Below, in pieces: positions 1 to 8,322 of a stretch of DNA of 64,000 nucleotides. Origin of the DNA: Hwanghaeella sp965227365. GTDB lineage: Bacteria; Pseudomonadota; Alphaproteobacteria; UBA8366; Aestuariispiraceae. Each line of letters opens with the position of its first letter. Position 1 is the stretch's first letter. The translations under genes were made by a program, and so were the position numbers. The notes under the pieces are model-generated. The model was not told the DNA's origin. It saw nothing but the letters and a program-made list of their open reading frames with translations, and did not search any database. The stretch is taken from contig NZ_OZ245754.1 in assembly GCF_965227365.1 (NCBI RefSeq), positions 1,798,001-1,862,000 on the forward strand, written 5' to 3'.

Positions 1-369
1 GTCGGTGCGCCAAAGTGGATGGACCCGGTTCGGGCGCAGGGGCACGGAGGTTGTGGCCCGTGCGGTAGCTTGTCTGAGGGCGCGTTCCAGGGCCACGAAT
101 CCGCCCTCGACACGGGCGTCGTTGCCGACCTTCACGTAATACCGGGGCAGGCCGGTATCGGCGCACATAGGTCGACGATCCGCCTTCGCGGCTTCCCAGT
201 TTTCCAGCATCGCCTTGAGAACGAAGGAGGAGAGATCGCCGTCCTCCGCCGCGGCCATCGCCTTGATGCCGGTCAGATAGTCGTCGGGGATCTCGATCCC
301 CGCCTTGGTCATCAGCGTATGCGCGGTTTCTTCGACAAGGTCGATGCCGATTTGGCCCGTATCGGTCAT
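1..369 (-). CDS. Class I fumarate hydratase / L(+)-tartrate dehydratase alpha-type protein, N-terminal part (partial)
   Basis: Reading leftward from ATG 367-369, the frame stays open for 123 codons to the window edge, so the 3' part is missing. A GGGAGG Shine-Dalgarno lies about 10 bases upstream. The protein has the Fumerase-family signature PMCADTGLPRYYVKVGN around residues 67-83; Cys69 is expected to be one of the three [4Fe-4S] ligands of oxygen-sensitive class I hydro-lyases. Members hydrate fumarate to malate, or dehydrate tartrate. Fumarase is favoured because an SDH/FRD-like set lies 2 kb away and a fumarate-producing gentisate pathway lies further on, but the N-terminal piece alone cannot exclude tartrate dehydratase. 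Confidence 0.8.
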   Translation of the reverse strand, partial: MTDTGQIGIDLVEETAHTLMTKAGIEIPDDYLTGIKAMAAAEDGDLSSFVLKAMLENWEAAKADRRPMCADTGLPRYYVKVGNDARVEGGFVALERALRQATARATTSVPLRPNRVHPLWRTD

Positions 370-506
370 TGCGCGATATCCTCCCTTTATTGGGGACAGT
401 GTCGGCCGGAACGGCCGCCGCGGCAATCCTTCTCACTGGCACAGGCTTGTTGATTGGTTGGGCTTGTCGACAGCGTCGGCTTGCCATCGGGACCCTAGCC
501 CCGAAC

Positions 507-550
507 GAAAAGCAGCCGCCCGGTCGTTGAGGTACAGGGGCGGCTTCTTT
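507..550 (-). terminator. GC-rich stem-loop after the entericidin-like gene
   Basis: GCCGCC (about 515-520) and GGCGGC (about 540-545) can pair. On the minus strand the stem is followed by TGCTTTT, as in a Rho-independent terminator, and it begins 26 bases after the lipoprotein stop. On the plus strand it is followed by TTCTTT, so it could work both ways. Confidence 0.45.
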
Positions 551-575
551 CCGTTCCGACAGGAAGGCGGCTGTC

Positions 576-710
576 TTATTCAGCCGCGTCCTGGATGCTT
601 TCACCGGCATTCTCGATATCCTCGCCGGCGCCTTCGACGGTTTCGCAGGCGGCCAGGCCGATGACGCTCAATAATACGAACGGGATGGCAAGAGTCTTCA
701 CGATACTCAT
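576..710 (-). CDS. Entericidin EcnA/B family small lipoprotein (44 aa)
   Basis: A 44-codon gene with a clear GAGGAG ribosome site upstream of ATG 708-710. The sequence has a short basic start, a hydrophobic stretch (residues 7-19), a lipobox ending at Cys22 (GLAAC), then an acidic low-complexity tail with the repeated VEGAGEDIENAGE pattern typical of entericidin-like proteins. It should be a lipidated inner- or outer-membrane peptide; family members are linked to envelope stress and toxin/antidote behaviour, but the role of alphaproteobacterial copies is unclear. It stands alone, with a likely terminator downstream. Confidence 0.85.
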   Translation of the reverse strand: MSIVKTLAIPFVLLSVIGLAACETVEGAGEDIENAGESIQDAAE

Positions 711-912
711 CGTTGCTTCTCCTCAATATGTCCAAATCGCCGGGCGTTTTGCGCGGCTTTCAGGACAACAACGCCGCGGCTCCGGATCGGGTTGCGCCGA
801 TCATCGCGATTTTTTCCGGCCCCGCCGGCGCAACCCCGGCGTGTTTACGGGCATTGCTGACATGGAAGCCCGGCCGAGACGGGCAAACGAGTTGTCATGA
901 AGGAGATCCGCC

Positions 913-1071
913 ATGGATATTTTACGCATCATTCTTTCTGTGTTGCTGCCGCCGGTCGGCGTCTTGCTGCAGGTCGGCCTGACGGGCCATTTTTTCCTGA
1001 ATATCCTGCTGACCCTGTTGGGATATATACCCGGTTTGATCCATGCGATCTGGATCATCGCGCGGCGCTAA
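913..1071 (+). CDS. Pmp3/YqaE-family small membrane protein (52 aa)
   Basis: A 52-codon gene starting at ATG 913 with an AAGGAGAT ribosome site 7 bases upstream. It consists almost entirely of two hydrophobic helices (about residues 5-22 and 27-49) separated by a short GLTGHF turn, and carries the PPVGV...LNILLTLLGYIPG pattern of the Pmp3/YqaE (UPF0057) family. Eukaryotic Pmp3 affects membrane potential and salt tolerance; bacterial homologues are stress-induced proteolipids of uncertain function. No operon partner is apparent. Confidence 0.9.
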   Translation: MDILRIILSVLLPPVGVLLQVGLTGHFFLNILLTLLGYIPGLIHAIWIIARR

Positions 1072-1200
1072 AATCCCAGTTGGAAGGATTGCGGAGGATT
1101 GCCGGTCAAGGCGGCCGGCAATCCGCCATTGGTATTCGTCGGCGCTTGCGTATAGAACGTCCGGGTCAATACTTCCCGAACTCCTGGAAAAAAGAGCGCC

Positions 1201-2085
1201 ATGTCTCCGTTCACCCTCACCGTAACCTGCAAATCCACCCGCGGCATCGTCGCCGCCATCGCGCAATATCTTGCGTCAAAAGGCTGCAACATCGTCGACA
1301 GCGCCCAATACGACGACTTGGGGGCGGGTAAATTCTTCATGCGGGTCAGTTTCATCTCTGAAAAGGGGGAAAGTTTCGAGGCGATCCGGGACGGATTTGA
1401 ACCCGTCGCGGCGGAATTCGGCATGGATGCGGCAATCCGGGATTCCAACGAGCGGATGAAGGTTCTGTTGATGGTCTCCCGTTTCGGTCATTGCCTGAAC
1501 GATCTGCTGTATCGCTGGCGGATCGGCGCCCTGCCGATCGATATCGTCGGTGTGGTCTCGAACCATTTCGAGTATCAGAAAGTCGTCGTGAACCATGACA
1601 TTCCCTTTCACCACATCAAGGTGACGAAGGAAAACAAGCCCAAGGCCGAAGCGCAGTTGATGGAGATCGTCGAGCAGACGGAAACCGAACTGATTGTCCT
1701 CGCCCGCTACATGCAGGTCCTGTCGGATGAGCTTTGCCAGCGCATGTCCGGCAAGATCATTAATATCCACCATTCCTTCCTGCCCAGCTTCAAGGGCGCC
1801 AACCCGTATAAACAGGCCTATCAGCGCGGCGTGAAATTGATCGGCGCGACGGCCCACTATGTGACCGCGGATTTGGACGAAGGCCCGATCATCGAGCAGG
1901 ACACGGTGCGGATCACCCATGCCCAATCGGCGGAGGACTATGTCTCGCTGGGCCGCGACGTGGAAAGCCAGGTCCTGGCGCGCGCCATTCATGCGCATAT
2001 TCACCACCGGACCTTCATCAACGGCAACCGCACGGTCGTTTTCCCGCCGGGGCCCGGCGCCTACGCGTCCGAACGGATGGGCTGA
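1201..2085 (+). CDS. purU: Formyltetrahydrofolate deformylase PurU
   Basis: Hydrolyses 10-formyl-THF to formate and THF, balancing one-carbon pools and supplying formate. The 294-residue length is normal. An N-terminal ACT-type regulatory domain spans about residues 1-80 (starting SPFTLTVTCKSTRGIVAAIA), followed by a formyltransferase-fold catalytic domain at about 88-280. Active-site residues are visible as Asn188/His190 in the INIHHSFLPSF segment and Asp226 in LDEGPII. The protein ends FPPGPGAYASERMG. It is monocistronic here, convergent with the GNAT gene, and its ribosome site is weak. Confidence 0.95.
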   Translation: MSPFTLTVTCKSTRGIVAAIAQYLASKGCNIVDSAQYDDLGAGKFFMRVSFISEKGESFEAIRDGFEPVAAEFGMDAAIRDSNERMKVLLMVSRFGHCLNDLLYRWRIGALPIDIVGVVSNHFEYQKVVVNHDIPFHHIKVTKENKPKAEAQLMEIVEQTETELIVLARYMQVLSDELCQRMSGKIINIHHSFLPSFKGANPYKQAYQRGVKLIGATAHYVTADLDEGPIIEQDTVRITHAQSAEDYVSLGRDVESQVLARAIHAHIHHRTFINGNRTVVFPPGPGAYASERMG

Positions 2086-2095
2086 CCGGGGCGGT

Positions 2096-2590
2096 TCAAC
2101 CGGATCGGGGCAGGGCTTTTTCCATGACCCAGATGTCCAGGGATTGTCGGCCTTCCGGCGTGTCGACTTCCTGGGTGCCGGCGCGTGCGACGCGCCAACC
2201 CATCTTCTCGTAAAAGCGCTGGGCCCGGTCGTTGCGCTGGGTGCATTCCAATTGCGCCAGGGCGACACCCGCGGCGGCCAGCTTTTCCTCACCCGCGCGT
2301 AGCAGGCGCGCGGCGGTTCCTGTGCCGCGATAAGGGGCGGCGACGAACAGATCCTCGATCTGGTCCTCTTCGGGAACGACGAAGCCGCAGATGGCCTGCG
2401 CCTCCTCGTCGTATGCGAGTATCATGTTGGGGATCAGCCCCGGCGCGCGCATCCGGAAGTTTTCCCGGTCGCGCAAGCGCCGCCAAGGCGGCGACACCAG
2501 CTCGCCATGCCCGTCATGCCAGGCGTCGTGCCAAACCGCGGCGACCTCCTCGATATCCTCCACGGTTGCAGGGCGAAGGATGATGGACAT
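2096..2590 (-). CDS. GNAT-family N-acetyltransferase
   Basis: A 164-residue acetyltransferase starting SIILRPATVEDIEEVAAVW. The acetyl-CoA pyrophosphate loop is seen as APYRGTGTAARLL (about residues 84-96), and motif B as TQRNDRAQRFYEKMGWR. The substrate cannot be predicted. It is the last gene of the minus-strand run that includes the SDH/FRD-like flavoprotein, with only 4 bases between that gene's stop and this start, so it is probably co-transcribed. Confidence 0.85.
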   Translation of the reverse strand: MSIILRPATVEDIEEVAAVWHDAWHDGHGELVSPPWRRLRDRENFRMRAPGLIPNMILAYDEEAQAICGFVVPEEDQIEDLFVAAPYRGTGTAARLLRAGEEKLAAAGVALAQLECTQRNDRAQRFYEKMGWRVARAGTQEVDTPEGRQSLDIWVMEKALPRSG

Positions 2591-2594
2591 GTTG

Positions 2595-4343
2595 CTATTC
2601 CGCCGCGGTTGGTGGCGCGCCCGCCTCGTCGTCGATCAACGACTCGCCGGGACGCACGATTGAGAAGTCGACAGGTACCATATCAACCGACAGGGCACCT
2701 TCCTTGGCGAGGATACGGGTGAAGGCGGTGGTTTCCAAATCCCCGGTATCGGGGAAGTCTTCACGATAATGCGCGCCGCGCGAGTCGTTCCGGGCCAGCG
2801 AAGCTTCCGCGATCACGCTTGAGATCTTGAAAAGCGAGTCGAGGTTCAGCCAGTCGTGCCAGGTCAAATTGAAGGCGCGGTCGGTGTCCGGCAGGCCGAT
2901 ATGTTCCAATTCCTCGGCAAGCGCCGCGACCGTGTCGCGTCCGCGTTCCAGGCCATCCTGCGTGCGGATGATGCCGACATCGTCCCACATCGTCTTCCAC
3001 AGGCGTTCCCGCAATCCATTGAGGTTGCCGGCCGGCTTTTTGAAGGGGCGTTCGGCTTTTTCGATCGCGCGATCGATCGCCTCCGAATCCGGTGTGCAAA
3101 GATATCCTTCCTTGGCAGCGAAGGCGGCCATGCTGTCGCCGGCGATCCCGCCATAGACGGTGGAATTGGCGACACCATTGCCGCCCAACCGGTTCGCGCC
3201 GTGGACGCCGCCGCAATCCTCGCCGGCGGCAAACAGGGCGGGCAGGGCGGTCGAACCGTCGATTTCGAACTCTATGCCGCCCATCATGTAATGGGCGGTG
3301 GGAACCACCTCCACCCGGCCGCCGGCCAGATCGAAACCGCAATCGGCGCAGCGTGTCACCATGCCCGGGAACCGCTTGGCGACGGTTTCGGGGCCGAGAT
3401 GCTTCATCTCGATATAGACACCGCCATAGGGCGTGGTTCGACCGCTCTTCATTTCTTCATAGATCGCGCGGCTGACGATGTCTCGTGTCGCCCGTTCGCC
3501 GCGGGCATCGTACCGCTCCATGAAGCGTTCGCCGTCGCCGTTCAGCAGATAGCCGCCGGCGCCGCGCAGGCCTTCCTCCAGGACCGTACCGGTCATTCGC
3601 GTCTCTTCCCCCGCCAGCAGGCCGGTCGGGTGAAACTGAACCATCTCCATGTCGCGCAAGGGCAGGCCCAGGTCGAGCCCCATGGCCATGCCGTCACAGC
3701 TCTTGTCGCCCGACGGCGTGTGATAGAGATACATCGTCGGTCCGCCGCCGGCGGCCAGCAATACGGCCTTGGCCTGCACGAAGCGGTAGATGCCGGTCCG
3801 CATATCGATGAAAAGAACGCCGGAAAGCCGGGCCCCGTCCTTGGCGGGGATCAGGGCGATGGCGCGGTGTTCCTCAAGCCGGTCGATGCCGCGGGACCAG
3901 ACCTGTTCCATAAGTCGATTGATGATCTCGATCCCGGTCAGGTCACCCTTGTGAACCGTGCGGTCGAAGCTCTGTCCCGCGAAGGCCTTCTGATGCAGGC
4001 TACCGTCCGGGTTGCGATCGAAGAAGCAACCGATCTCGTTCTCCAATTCATGGATGCGCTCGACCGCACCCTCCACAAGGCGCCACGCCAGATCCTGGCG
4101 GGGCAGCCATTTCCCGCCCACGATGGTATCCATGAAATGGCGTTCCAGGGAATCCGCGGCCGCCATCGCCGCGTTGTAGCCGCCCTGGACCATGCGCGTG
4201 CAGCCGCTTTTGCCGAGCAATCCCTTCACCGCCACCGTCACCTGCAGGTCCGGATCGGCCTTCAGGGCGTGCAACGCGGCGAAGAGCCCAGCGCCGCCCG
4301 ATCCGATGATGAGGATATCCGTTTTGTCGCGTTCGATCTGCAT
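2595..4343 (-). CDS. Succinate dehydrogenase/fumarate reductase-type flavoprotein subunit
   Basis: A 582-residue FAD protein of the SdhA/FrdA/L-aspartate oxidase superfamily. The dinucleotide fold begins at GSGGAG (residues 14-19), the substrate segment is MVQFHPTGLL, followed by TGTVLEEGLRGAGGYLLN with the downstream ERFMERYD motif, and the C-terminal FAD/Arg segment is ARNDSRGAHYREDFP. The adjacent B and membrane subunits argue for a membrane complex interconverting succinate and fumarate with quinone, rather than aspartate oxidase. It starts at ATG 4343, 9 bases after the SdhC-like gene. It is likely a second, specialised SDH/FRD, because housekeeping alphaproteobacterial sdhCDAB has a different gene order. 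Confidence 0.88.
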   Translation of the reverse strand: MQIERDKTDILIIGSGGAGLFAALHALKADPDLQVTVAVKGLLGKSGCTRMVQGGYNAAMAAADSLERHFMDTIVGGKWLPRQDLAWRLVEGAVERIHELENEIGCFFDRNPDGSLHQKAFAGQSFDRTVHKGDLTGIEIINRLMEQVWSRGIDRLEEHRAIALIPAKDGARLSGVLFIDMRTGIYRFVQAKAVLLAAGGGPTMYLYHTPSGDKSCDGMAMGLDLGLPLRDMEMVQFHPTGLLAGEETRMTGTVLEEGLRGAGGYLLNGDGERFMERYDARGERATRDIVSRAIYEEMKSGRTTPYGGVYIEMKHLGPETVAKRFPGMVTRCADCGFDLAGGRVEVVPTAHYMMGGIEFEIDGSTALPALFAAGEDCGGVHGANRLGGNGVANSTVYGGIAGDSMAAFAAKEGYLCTPDSEAIDRAIEKAERPFKKPAGNLNGLRERLWKTMWDDVGIIRTQDGLERGRDTVAALAEELEHIGLPDTDRAFNLTWHDWLNLDSLFKISSVIAEASLARNDSRGAHYREDFPDTGDLETTAFTRILAKEGALSVDMVPVDFSIVRPGESLIDDEAGAPPTAAE

Positions 4344-4352
4344 GGGCGTGAC

Positions 4353-4703
4353 CTATAAGACTTGCACGACGAAGACGGCACCGGCGGCGACCGCGCCCAA
4401 CGAGCCGAGGACGATCAGGCCCTTGCGGCTGTCGCGCCAGGGCAGGAATTCAAGGGCGAGCACACGCAGGCCGAATCCCAAATGCAGCGCCAGCAGCATG
4501 ACCAGCCCCCATTCGGCGACTTTCACGAGGGGCATTTCCGCCAACTTCAGGAACTCGTCCAGCGCCGCGGCGTTTTCCAGGGCAAGCCCCAGGACCAGGA
4601 AATGAAAGGGCAGGAACAGAACCAGTGCCAGCCCCGAGAGCCGATGGCCCAGTGCCGCCCATGCCCCCGGATGTTTGCCTTTTCCGTGCTCCAACATCCC
4701 CAT
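4353..4703 (-). CDS. SDH/FRD membrane anchor subunit, SdhC/FrdC-like
   Basis: A 116-residue protein with three predicted membrane helices (about residues 22-46, 60-82 and 94-115). HRLSGLALVLFLPFHF and ALHLGFGLRVLALEF give the His and HxxxGxR features of SdhC-type anchors that bind haem b and quinone. It lies between the other anchor and the flavoprotein, with 4- and 9-base gaps. The start is ATG 4703 or, three codons in, 4697-4695; a GGGGG ribosome site fits either. Confidence 0.8.
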   Translation of the reverse strand: MGMLEHGKGKHPGAWAALGHRLSGLALVLFLPFHFLVLGLALENAAALDEFLKLAEMPLVKVAEWGLVMLLALHLGFGLRVLALEFLPWRDSRKGLIVLGSLGAVAAGAVFVVQVL

Positions 4704-4707
4704 CCCC

Positions 4708-5034
4708 CTAGATCACGGCCATAACGGCCCGCAGGCCAAGCCCCGCCAGCAGCAGGGCAAACAGGACCAGCAAGAAGTCGATCATCCCGCCCTTCAACCG
4801 CAGCCATTCGCGCAGGATGTTCCGCAGGCCGAGCGGCGCATGCACCGCCGCCGTCAGGACGAACAGGCCGTAGAACGCGGCCCAGGCCATGTTGCCCCGT
4901 GTGCGGGATAGGATCTCGTCCGCGGTCAGGCCGTCCGCGACCGCATAGAGGACAAGGCCCAAATGGACCAACACCAGCGGGGCCAGGATCATCGCCGTAA
5001 TACGTTGAGCGGCGTAGAGGAGCGCTTCGGTCAT
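4708..5034 (-). CDS. SDH/FRD second membrane anchor subunit, SdhD/FrdD-like
   Basis: A 108-residue protein with three hydrophobic segments (about 14-33, 49-70 and 84-107). LAPLVLVHLGLVLY supplies a candidate haem-ligand His, and VHAPLGLRNILREW resembles the conserved loop of SDH anchors. ATG 5034 is chosen because it overlaps the PAP2 gene's stop in an ATGA arrangement, which implies translational coupling, and gives a protein of normal length. A much longer upstream frame is open but runs antisense-like through the PAP2 gene. Confidence 0.8.
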   Translation of the reverse strand: MTEALLYAAQRITAMILAPLVLVHLGLVLYAVADGLTADEILSRTRGNMAWAAFYGLFVLTAAVHAPLGLRNILREWLRLKGGMIDFLLVLFALLLAGLGLRAVMAVI

Positions 5035-5729
5035 GGACGAGGCCCGATGCGCTCGACAAGCCGATCGGCGGCCATGCCGGTCAATGCGACGATCAGGGCG
5101 GCGATTTCCATCGTGATCAGGGTGTGGCTCAAGAAATGGTCGCCGATCGCCATCTTGTACGCCGCCATCGTGCCGCCGATGACCAGGGCGGCGGCGACCG
5201 CGCGTCGGCGCGCGGCTTGACCCTCGAACAGGAAGACCAGGGCGAACAGAGCAAATCCGCCGCTGGCATGGCCGGCAGGGAAGCAGCGCTGGCGCTCTTG
5301 CGGGCGCTCGCCGTCGGGATAGCGCTCGAACAGGGCTACGGTGGGCACGTTTCCTCCATATCGGTCGGACCGGGCCGGGCATGCGACATTGGTTGCCGTC
5401 TTCAATGCGCCGATGGTCGCCGGCACGATGATCAACGATATCAGCAGCAGCGCCAAGCCCCGTCTTCGCCGTCGTGCCCAATCCCAGCGGATGGAAGCCA
5501 TCAGCGCGATCAGACAGGCCGCCGCGAGAGCGGCCAGGGCGATTTTCGGACCAGTGTAGAGGAAAAGCCGCGCGACCGGCTCTCCCTTGTCCCAAAGCCA
5601 GGATTGCGTGTCCGCATCGAACAGACGGTCCTGGACCAAGAAATCCAAATTGGTGAACCCGGATACGACAAGGGTCAGCAGCAGCGCCGCGAAAGAGAGG
5701 AGGACGACGGACCGGCTAGTTGCTGGCAT
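5031..5729 (-). CDS. PAP2-family membrane phosphatase
   Basis: A 232-residue integral membrane protein with about six hydrophobic helices. The tripartite PAP2 phosphatase signature is present: KTATNVACPARS (motif 1, Lys and Arg), CFPAGHASGG (motif 2, variant of PSGH, about residues 147-156) and GDHFLSHTL (motif 3 with catalytic His). Members dephosphorylate lipid A, undecaprenyl pyrophosphate or phosphatidylglycerol phosphate on the periplasmic face. Overlap with the phosphoethanolamine transferase upstream (14 bases) points to lipid A phosphate remodelling. It also overlaps the SdhD-like gene by 4 bases. Confidence 0.87.
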   Translation of the reverse strand: MPATSRSVVLLSFAALLLTLVVSGFTNLDFLVQDRLFDADTQSWLWDKGEPVARLFLYTGPKIALAALAAACLIALMASIRWDWARRRRRGLALLLISLIIVPATIGALKTATNVACPARSDRYGGNVPTVALFERYPDGERPQERQRCFPAGHASGGFALFALVFLFEGQAARRRAVAAALVIGGTMAAYKMAIGDHFLSHTLITMEIAALIVALTGMAADRLVERIGPRP

Positions 5730-7332
5730 GTTCGGACATCGGCATCACGCCTTTTACCGGTTCCGGACGGACGTCTCCGATCTCAATTTCAAACAGCTGC
5801 AGCAGAATACGGCTGAGATCGTCATGGGTTGCCGGTCGGTCCTTGATCTCCACCAGCTTTTCGCGGTCGACATCCGACGTTTCCGCCGCCCAGACGATGA
5901 AGGGCACATGGGTCTGCGCATCGGGCGCCATGAAATACGGCATGCCGTGCAGGAAGATGCCCAATTCGCCCAGAGACTCACCATGGTCGCTGACATACAG
6001 CATGGTCGGTTCATAGCGGTCCTGATGCCGCTGCAGCAAAGCAATCACCCGGTCCAGGAAATGGTCCGAATACAGGATCGTATTGTCATAGGCGTTCACG
6101 ATTTCTTCGGCGCTGCATTTCCCAAGGTCGATATCCCGGCAGTCCGGCGTGAAGCGGCGGAATGCTTCAGGGTATCGCTTGAAGTAGGCAGGCCCATGGC
6201 TGCCCTTCTGGTGCAGGACGATCAGAACGTCGTTCTTTTGTGTGTCCAGATAGTCGTCCAGCCCGGAGAGCATGCCCTCATCTCGGCATTCGACATCGCA
6301 GATGGGATTGACGTCGGCCGCCGTGAACATCTGGTAGCCGACCCGGTCGGCGACGCCCTGCGGTCCGGAATTATTGTCCCGCCACAGGACCGTCACCCCG
6401 GCGCGGGCCAGGACATCCACCGTATTTTCGGTCCAGCGCGCGCTTTCGATATCGAAGGACTCACGTGGGTCGAGCGAGAACAGGCAGGGCACCGAGATCG
6501 CGGTGGAGGTGCCGCAGGACCGCATATTGCTGAAGGAGACCAGGTCCTGCCGGGAGGACAGATTCGGCGTCGTGCCGCGGGCATAACCGTTCAGGCCAAA
6601 ATGGTCGGCCCGGGCGGTCTCACCGACCACGAGAATGACCAGGTCGTGTGCCTTGTCCCCGTCTGGGAGCGCGGCACCCCGCATGCGCGTTTCGACCGTG
6701 TGATCCTGGGCCACGTCTGCACCATTCTCGAGTGCGAATTTCACGGCCGAATAGATCGGGTAGGTGGGGTTCGTGTAATAGCGCAGCGGTTTGTGCTCGC
6801 GGAAGTAACTGGCATAGGTATCGGAAAATGGCAGGATTACCGCGACCGTTACCGCGACAGCGCCGAGCGCGGCCGCTAAGACCCGCGCCTGGCGCCAGCG
6901 CAGCGGACAGGGTTTGATCGGGACGAACCAGAGAACGACAGACGGCACGATGCCCAGAACGAGAATCCGGAGGCCCAACGTCACGCTCACCATGTCGCTG
7001 GCTTCCGCGGCATCCGTGTAGAGGGTGTTGCGGATCATTTCCGTATCGATGGTGATCCCGAGCGTGTCGGAAAAATGCCCGACCACCGCAGCAACCATGA
7101 AAAGACCGATTCCAACAGCCCTTATGGGAAACAGAAGGGACAACAGCGCCGTGACAAGGGCAATCGCGCAGGTCAGCACGATGGCGGCCGAAACCAGAAA
7201 GGGCCAGTTCTCGGCTACCGGATAGACAGTGACGGTTTCCTCGAAGAACCGGAGGTTCGCCGTTGCGGCCAGGAAGGCACTGATCAGGAAAATGATGAGC
7301 GGATGCCCGACTTGCGGCACTCTAATCGGCAT
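5716..7332 (-). CDS. EptA-like phosphoethanolamine--lipid A transferase
   Basis: A 538-residue protein with an N-terminal membrane domain of about five helices (residues 10-170) and a periplasmic alkaline-phosphatase/sulfatase-fold catalytic domain. Metal and catalytic motifs are LVVGETARADHF (first metal Glu), CGTSTAISVPC (nucleophilic Thr), KGSHGPAYFKRYP and YVSDHGESLGE...LHGMPY. It transfers phosphoethanolamine from PE to lipid A or core phosphates, usually conferring cationic-peptide resistance. Its product and that of the overlapping PAP2 gene probably act on the same periplasmic lipids. A 185-base gap separates it from the upstream iron-sulfur subunit gene, so it may have its own promoter. 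Confidence 0.9.
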   Translation of the reverse strand: MPIRVPQVGHPLIIFLISAFLAATANLRFFEETVTVYPVAENWPFLVSAAIVLTCAIALVTALLSLLFPIRAVGIGLFMVAAVVGHFSDTLGITIDTEMIRNTLYTDAAEASDMVSVTLGLRILVLGIVPSVVLWFVPIKPCPLRWRQARVLAAALGAVAVTVAVILPFSDTYASYFREHKPLRYYTNPTYPIYSAVKFALENGADVAQDHTVETRMRGAALPDGDKAHDLVILVVGETARADHFGLNGYARGTTPNLSSRQDLVSFSNMRSCGTSTAISVPCLFSLDPRESFDIESARWTENTVDVLARAGVTVLWRDNNSGPQGVADRVGYQMFTAADVNPICDVECRDEGMLSGLDDYLDTQKNDVLIVLHQKGSHGPAYFKRYPEAFRRFTPDCRDIDLGKCSAEEIVNAYDNTILYSDHFLDRVIALLQRHQDRYEPTMLYVSDHGESLGELGIFLHGMPYFMAPDAQTHVPFIVWAAETSDVDREKLVEIKDRPATHDDLSRILLQLFEIEIGDVRPEPVKGVMPMSEHASN

Positions 7333-7517
7333 ATTCTACGTCCAGACTGATACCGGCCCCGGTTTCTAAGCTTCTGGCGCCCAGGCGACAAAAAAGATGA
7401 AGCAAGGCCTCTTTTCCTACGCAGGCATACTCCCGCCGCGTCATGCCCGAAACCATGCACCTTGTCGCAGGCAGGGCCGGGGCTTACCGGGTGATTGAAT
7501 AAACGGACAGTGACCCG

Positions 7518-8309
7518 TCAGTCGCCGTTTCGCCACAATAACTGCAGAACGGATCGCCGTTTCAGCCCGGCGATACCAGCCGTAGGGTTCAGCCCGACGG
7601 GACAGTGTTCGACGCAACTGCCGTGACTGTGACAGGAATGACAGCCGCTGCTGCGGGAAACCTTGCGCATTGTGTCGCGCTTTTCCGCATGGCGTTCGTC
7701 GTTCACCAGGGTCCAGGCGCGATTCAGTGCGGCGGGGCCAAGATATTCCTCGTCCCAGGCCACCACATCGCAGGCCGCATAGCAGACGGCGCAGTTGATG
7801 CATTCAATGCCCTCGTCGACGGCTCGTCGCCCGGCGCTTTGCGGGTCGATCCTGGCGAGGGGGGATGTCCGGTCCTCGTTGCCGGCGAAGCGGCCACCCG
7901 CCTCCTGCCACTTTTCGAAGAAGCGCGCCATGTCGACGACGAGATCCTTGATCCGAGGCAGGTTGCGCAGCGGTTCGATCGTCAAGGTTCCGTCCTTGCC
8001 CATGACCTTGGAGACATGGGTGCGGCAGGTCCATCTCGGCCGGCCGTTCACCGTCATGGCGCAAGATCCGCAGACCCCGACCCGGCAGGCGAAGCGATAG
8101 GCCAGCGCCGGTTCCGCGTTCCGCTGAATCCAGGTGACAATGTCCAGGACGGTCTGGCTTTCGCGCAACGGGACCTGGAATTCCTCGAACCTGCGGTCGT
8201 CACCCTTGCCGCGGGCGACGCGGACGGTCAGTTGTTCGCCGGAAACACCCGTGGGGCGATCCTTCGGGGCAGCCGAGACGGCTGCCGCGGGAAGGGAGGT
8301 GGAATTCAT
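7518..8309 (-). CDS. SDH/FRD iron-sulfur subunit, SdhB/FrdB-like
   Basis: About 263 residues from ATG 8309. The N-terminal ferredoxin domain carries [2Fe-2S] ligands Cys75, Cys80, Cys83 and Cys95. The C-terminal domain carries CINCAVCYAAC (Cys170, 173, 176, 180) and CHSCHSHGSCVEHCP for the [4Fe-4S] and [3Fe-4S] centres. It passes electrons from the flavin to quinone. An in-frame ATG at 8378 would add 23 Pro/Ser/Lys-rich residues overlapping the upstream gene; the internal start is preferred, though neither has a strong ribosome site. It is separated from its partner subunits by the phosphoethanolamine transferase and PAP2 genes. Confidence 0.87.
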   Translation of the reverse strand: MNSTSLPAAAVSAAPKDRPTGVSGEQLTVRVARGKGDDRRFEEFQVPLRESQTVLDIVTWIQRNAEPALAYRFACRVGVCGSCAMTVNGRPRWTCRTHVSKVMGKDGTLTIEPLRNLPRIKDLVVDMARFFEKWQEAGGRFAGNEDRTSPLARIDPQSAGRRAVDEGIECINCAVCYAACDVVAWDEEYLGPAALNRAWTLVNDERHAEKRDTMRKVSRSSGCHSCHSHGSCVEHCPVGLNPTAGIAGLKRRSVLQLLWRNGD

Positions 8310-8322
8310 GATGGGAAGCCGA

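Noticed and set aside
2856..4358. 500-codon plus-strand frame opposite the SDH flavoprotein gene
   Set aside because: Antisense shadow in a GC-rich gene: no family resemblance, and the minus-strand protein has complete catalytic motifs.
5587..6879. 430-codon plus-strand frame opposite the phosphoethanolamine transferase
   Set aside because: Antisense shadow; the minus strand encodes all sulfatase-fold motifs.
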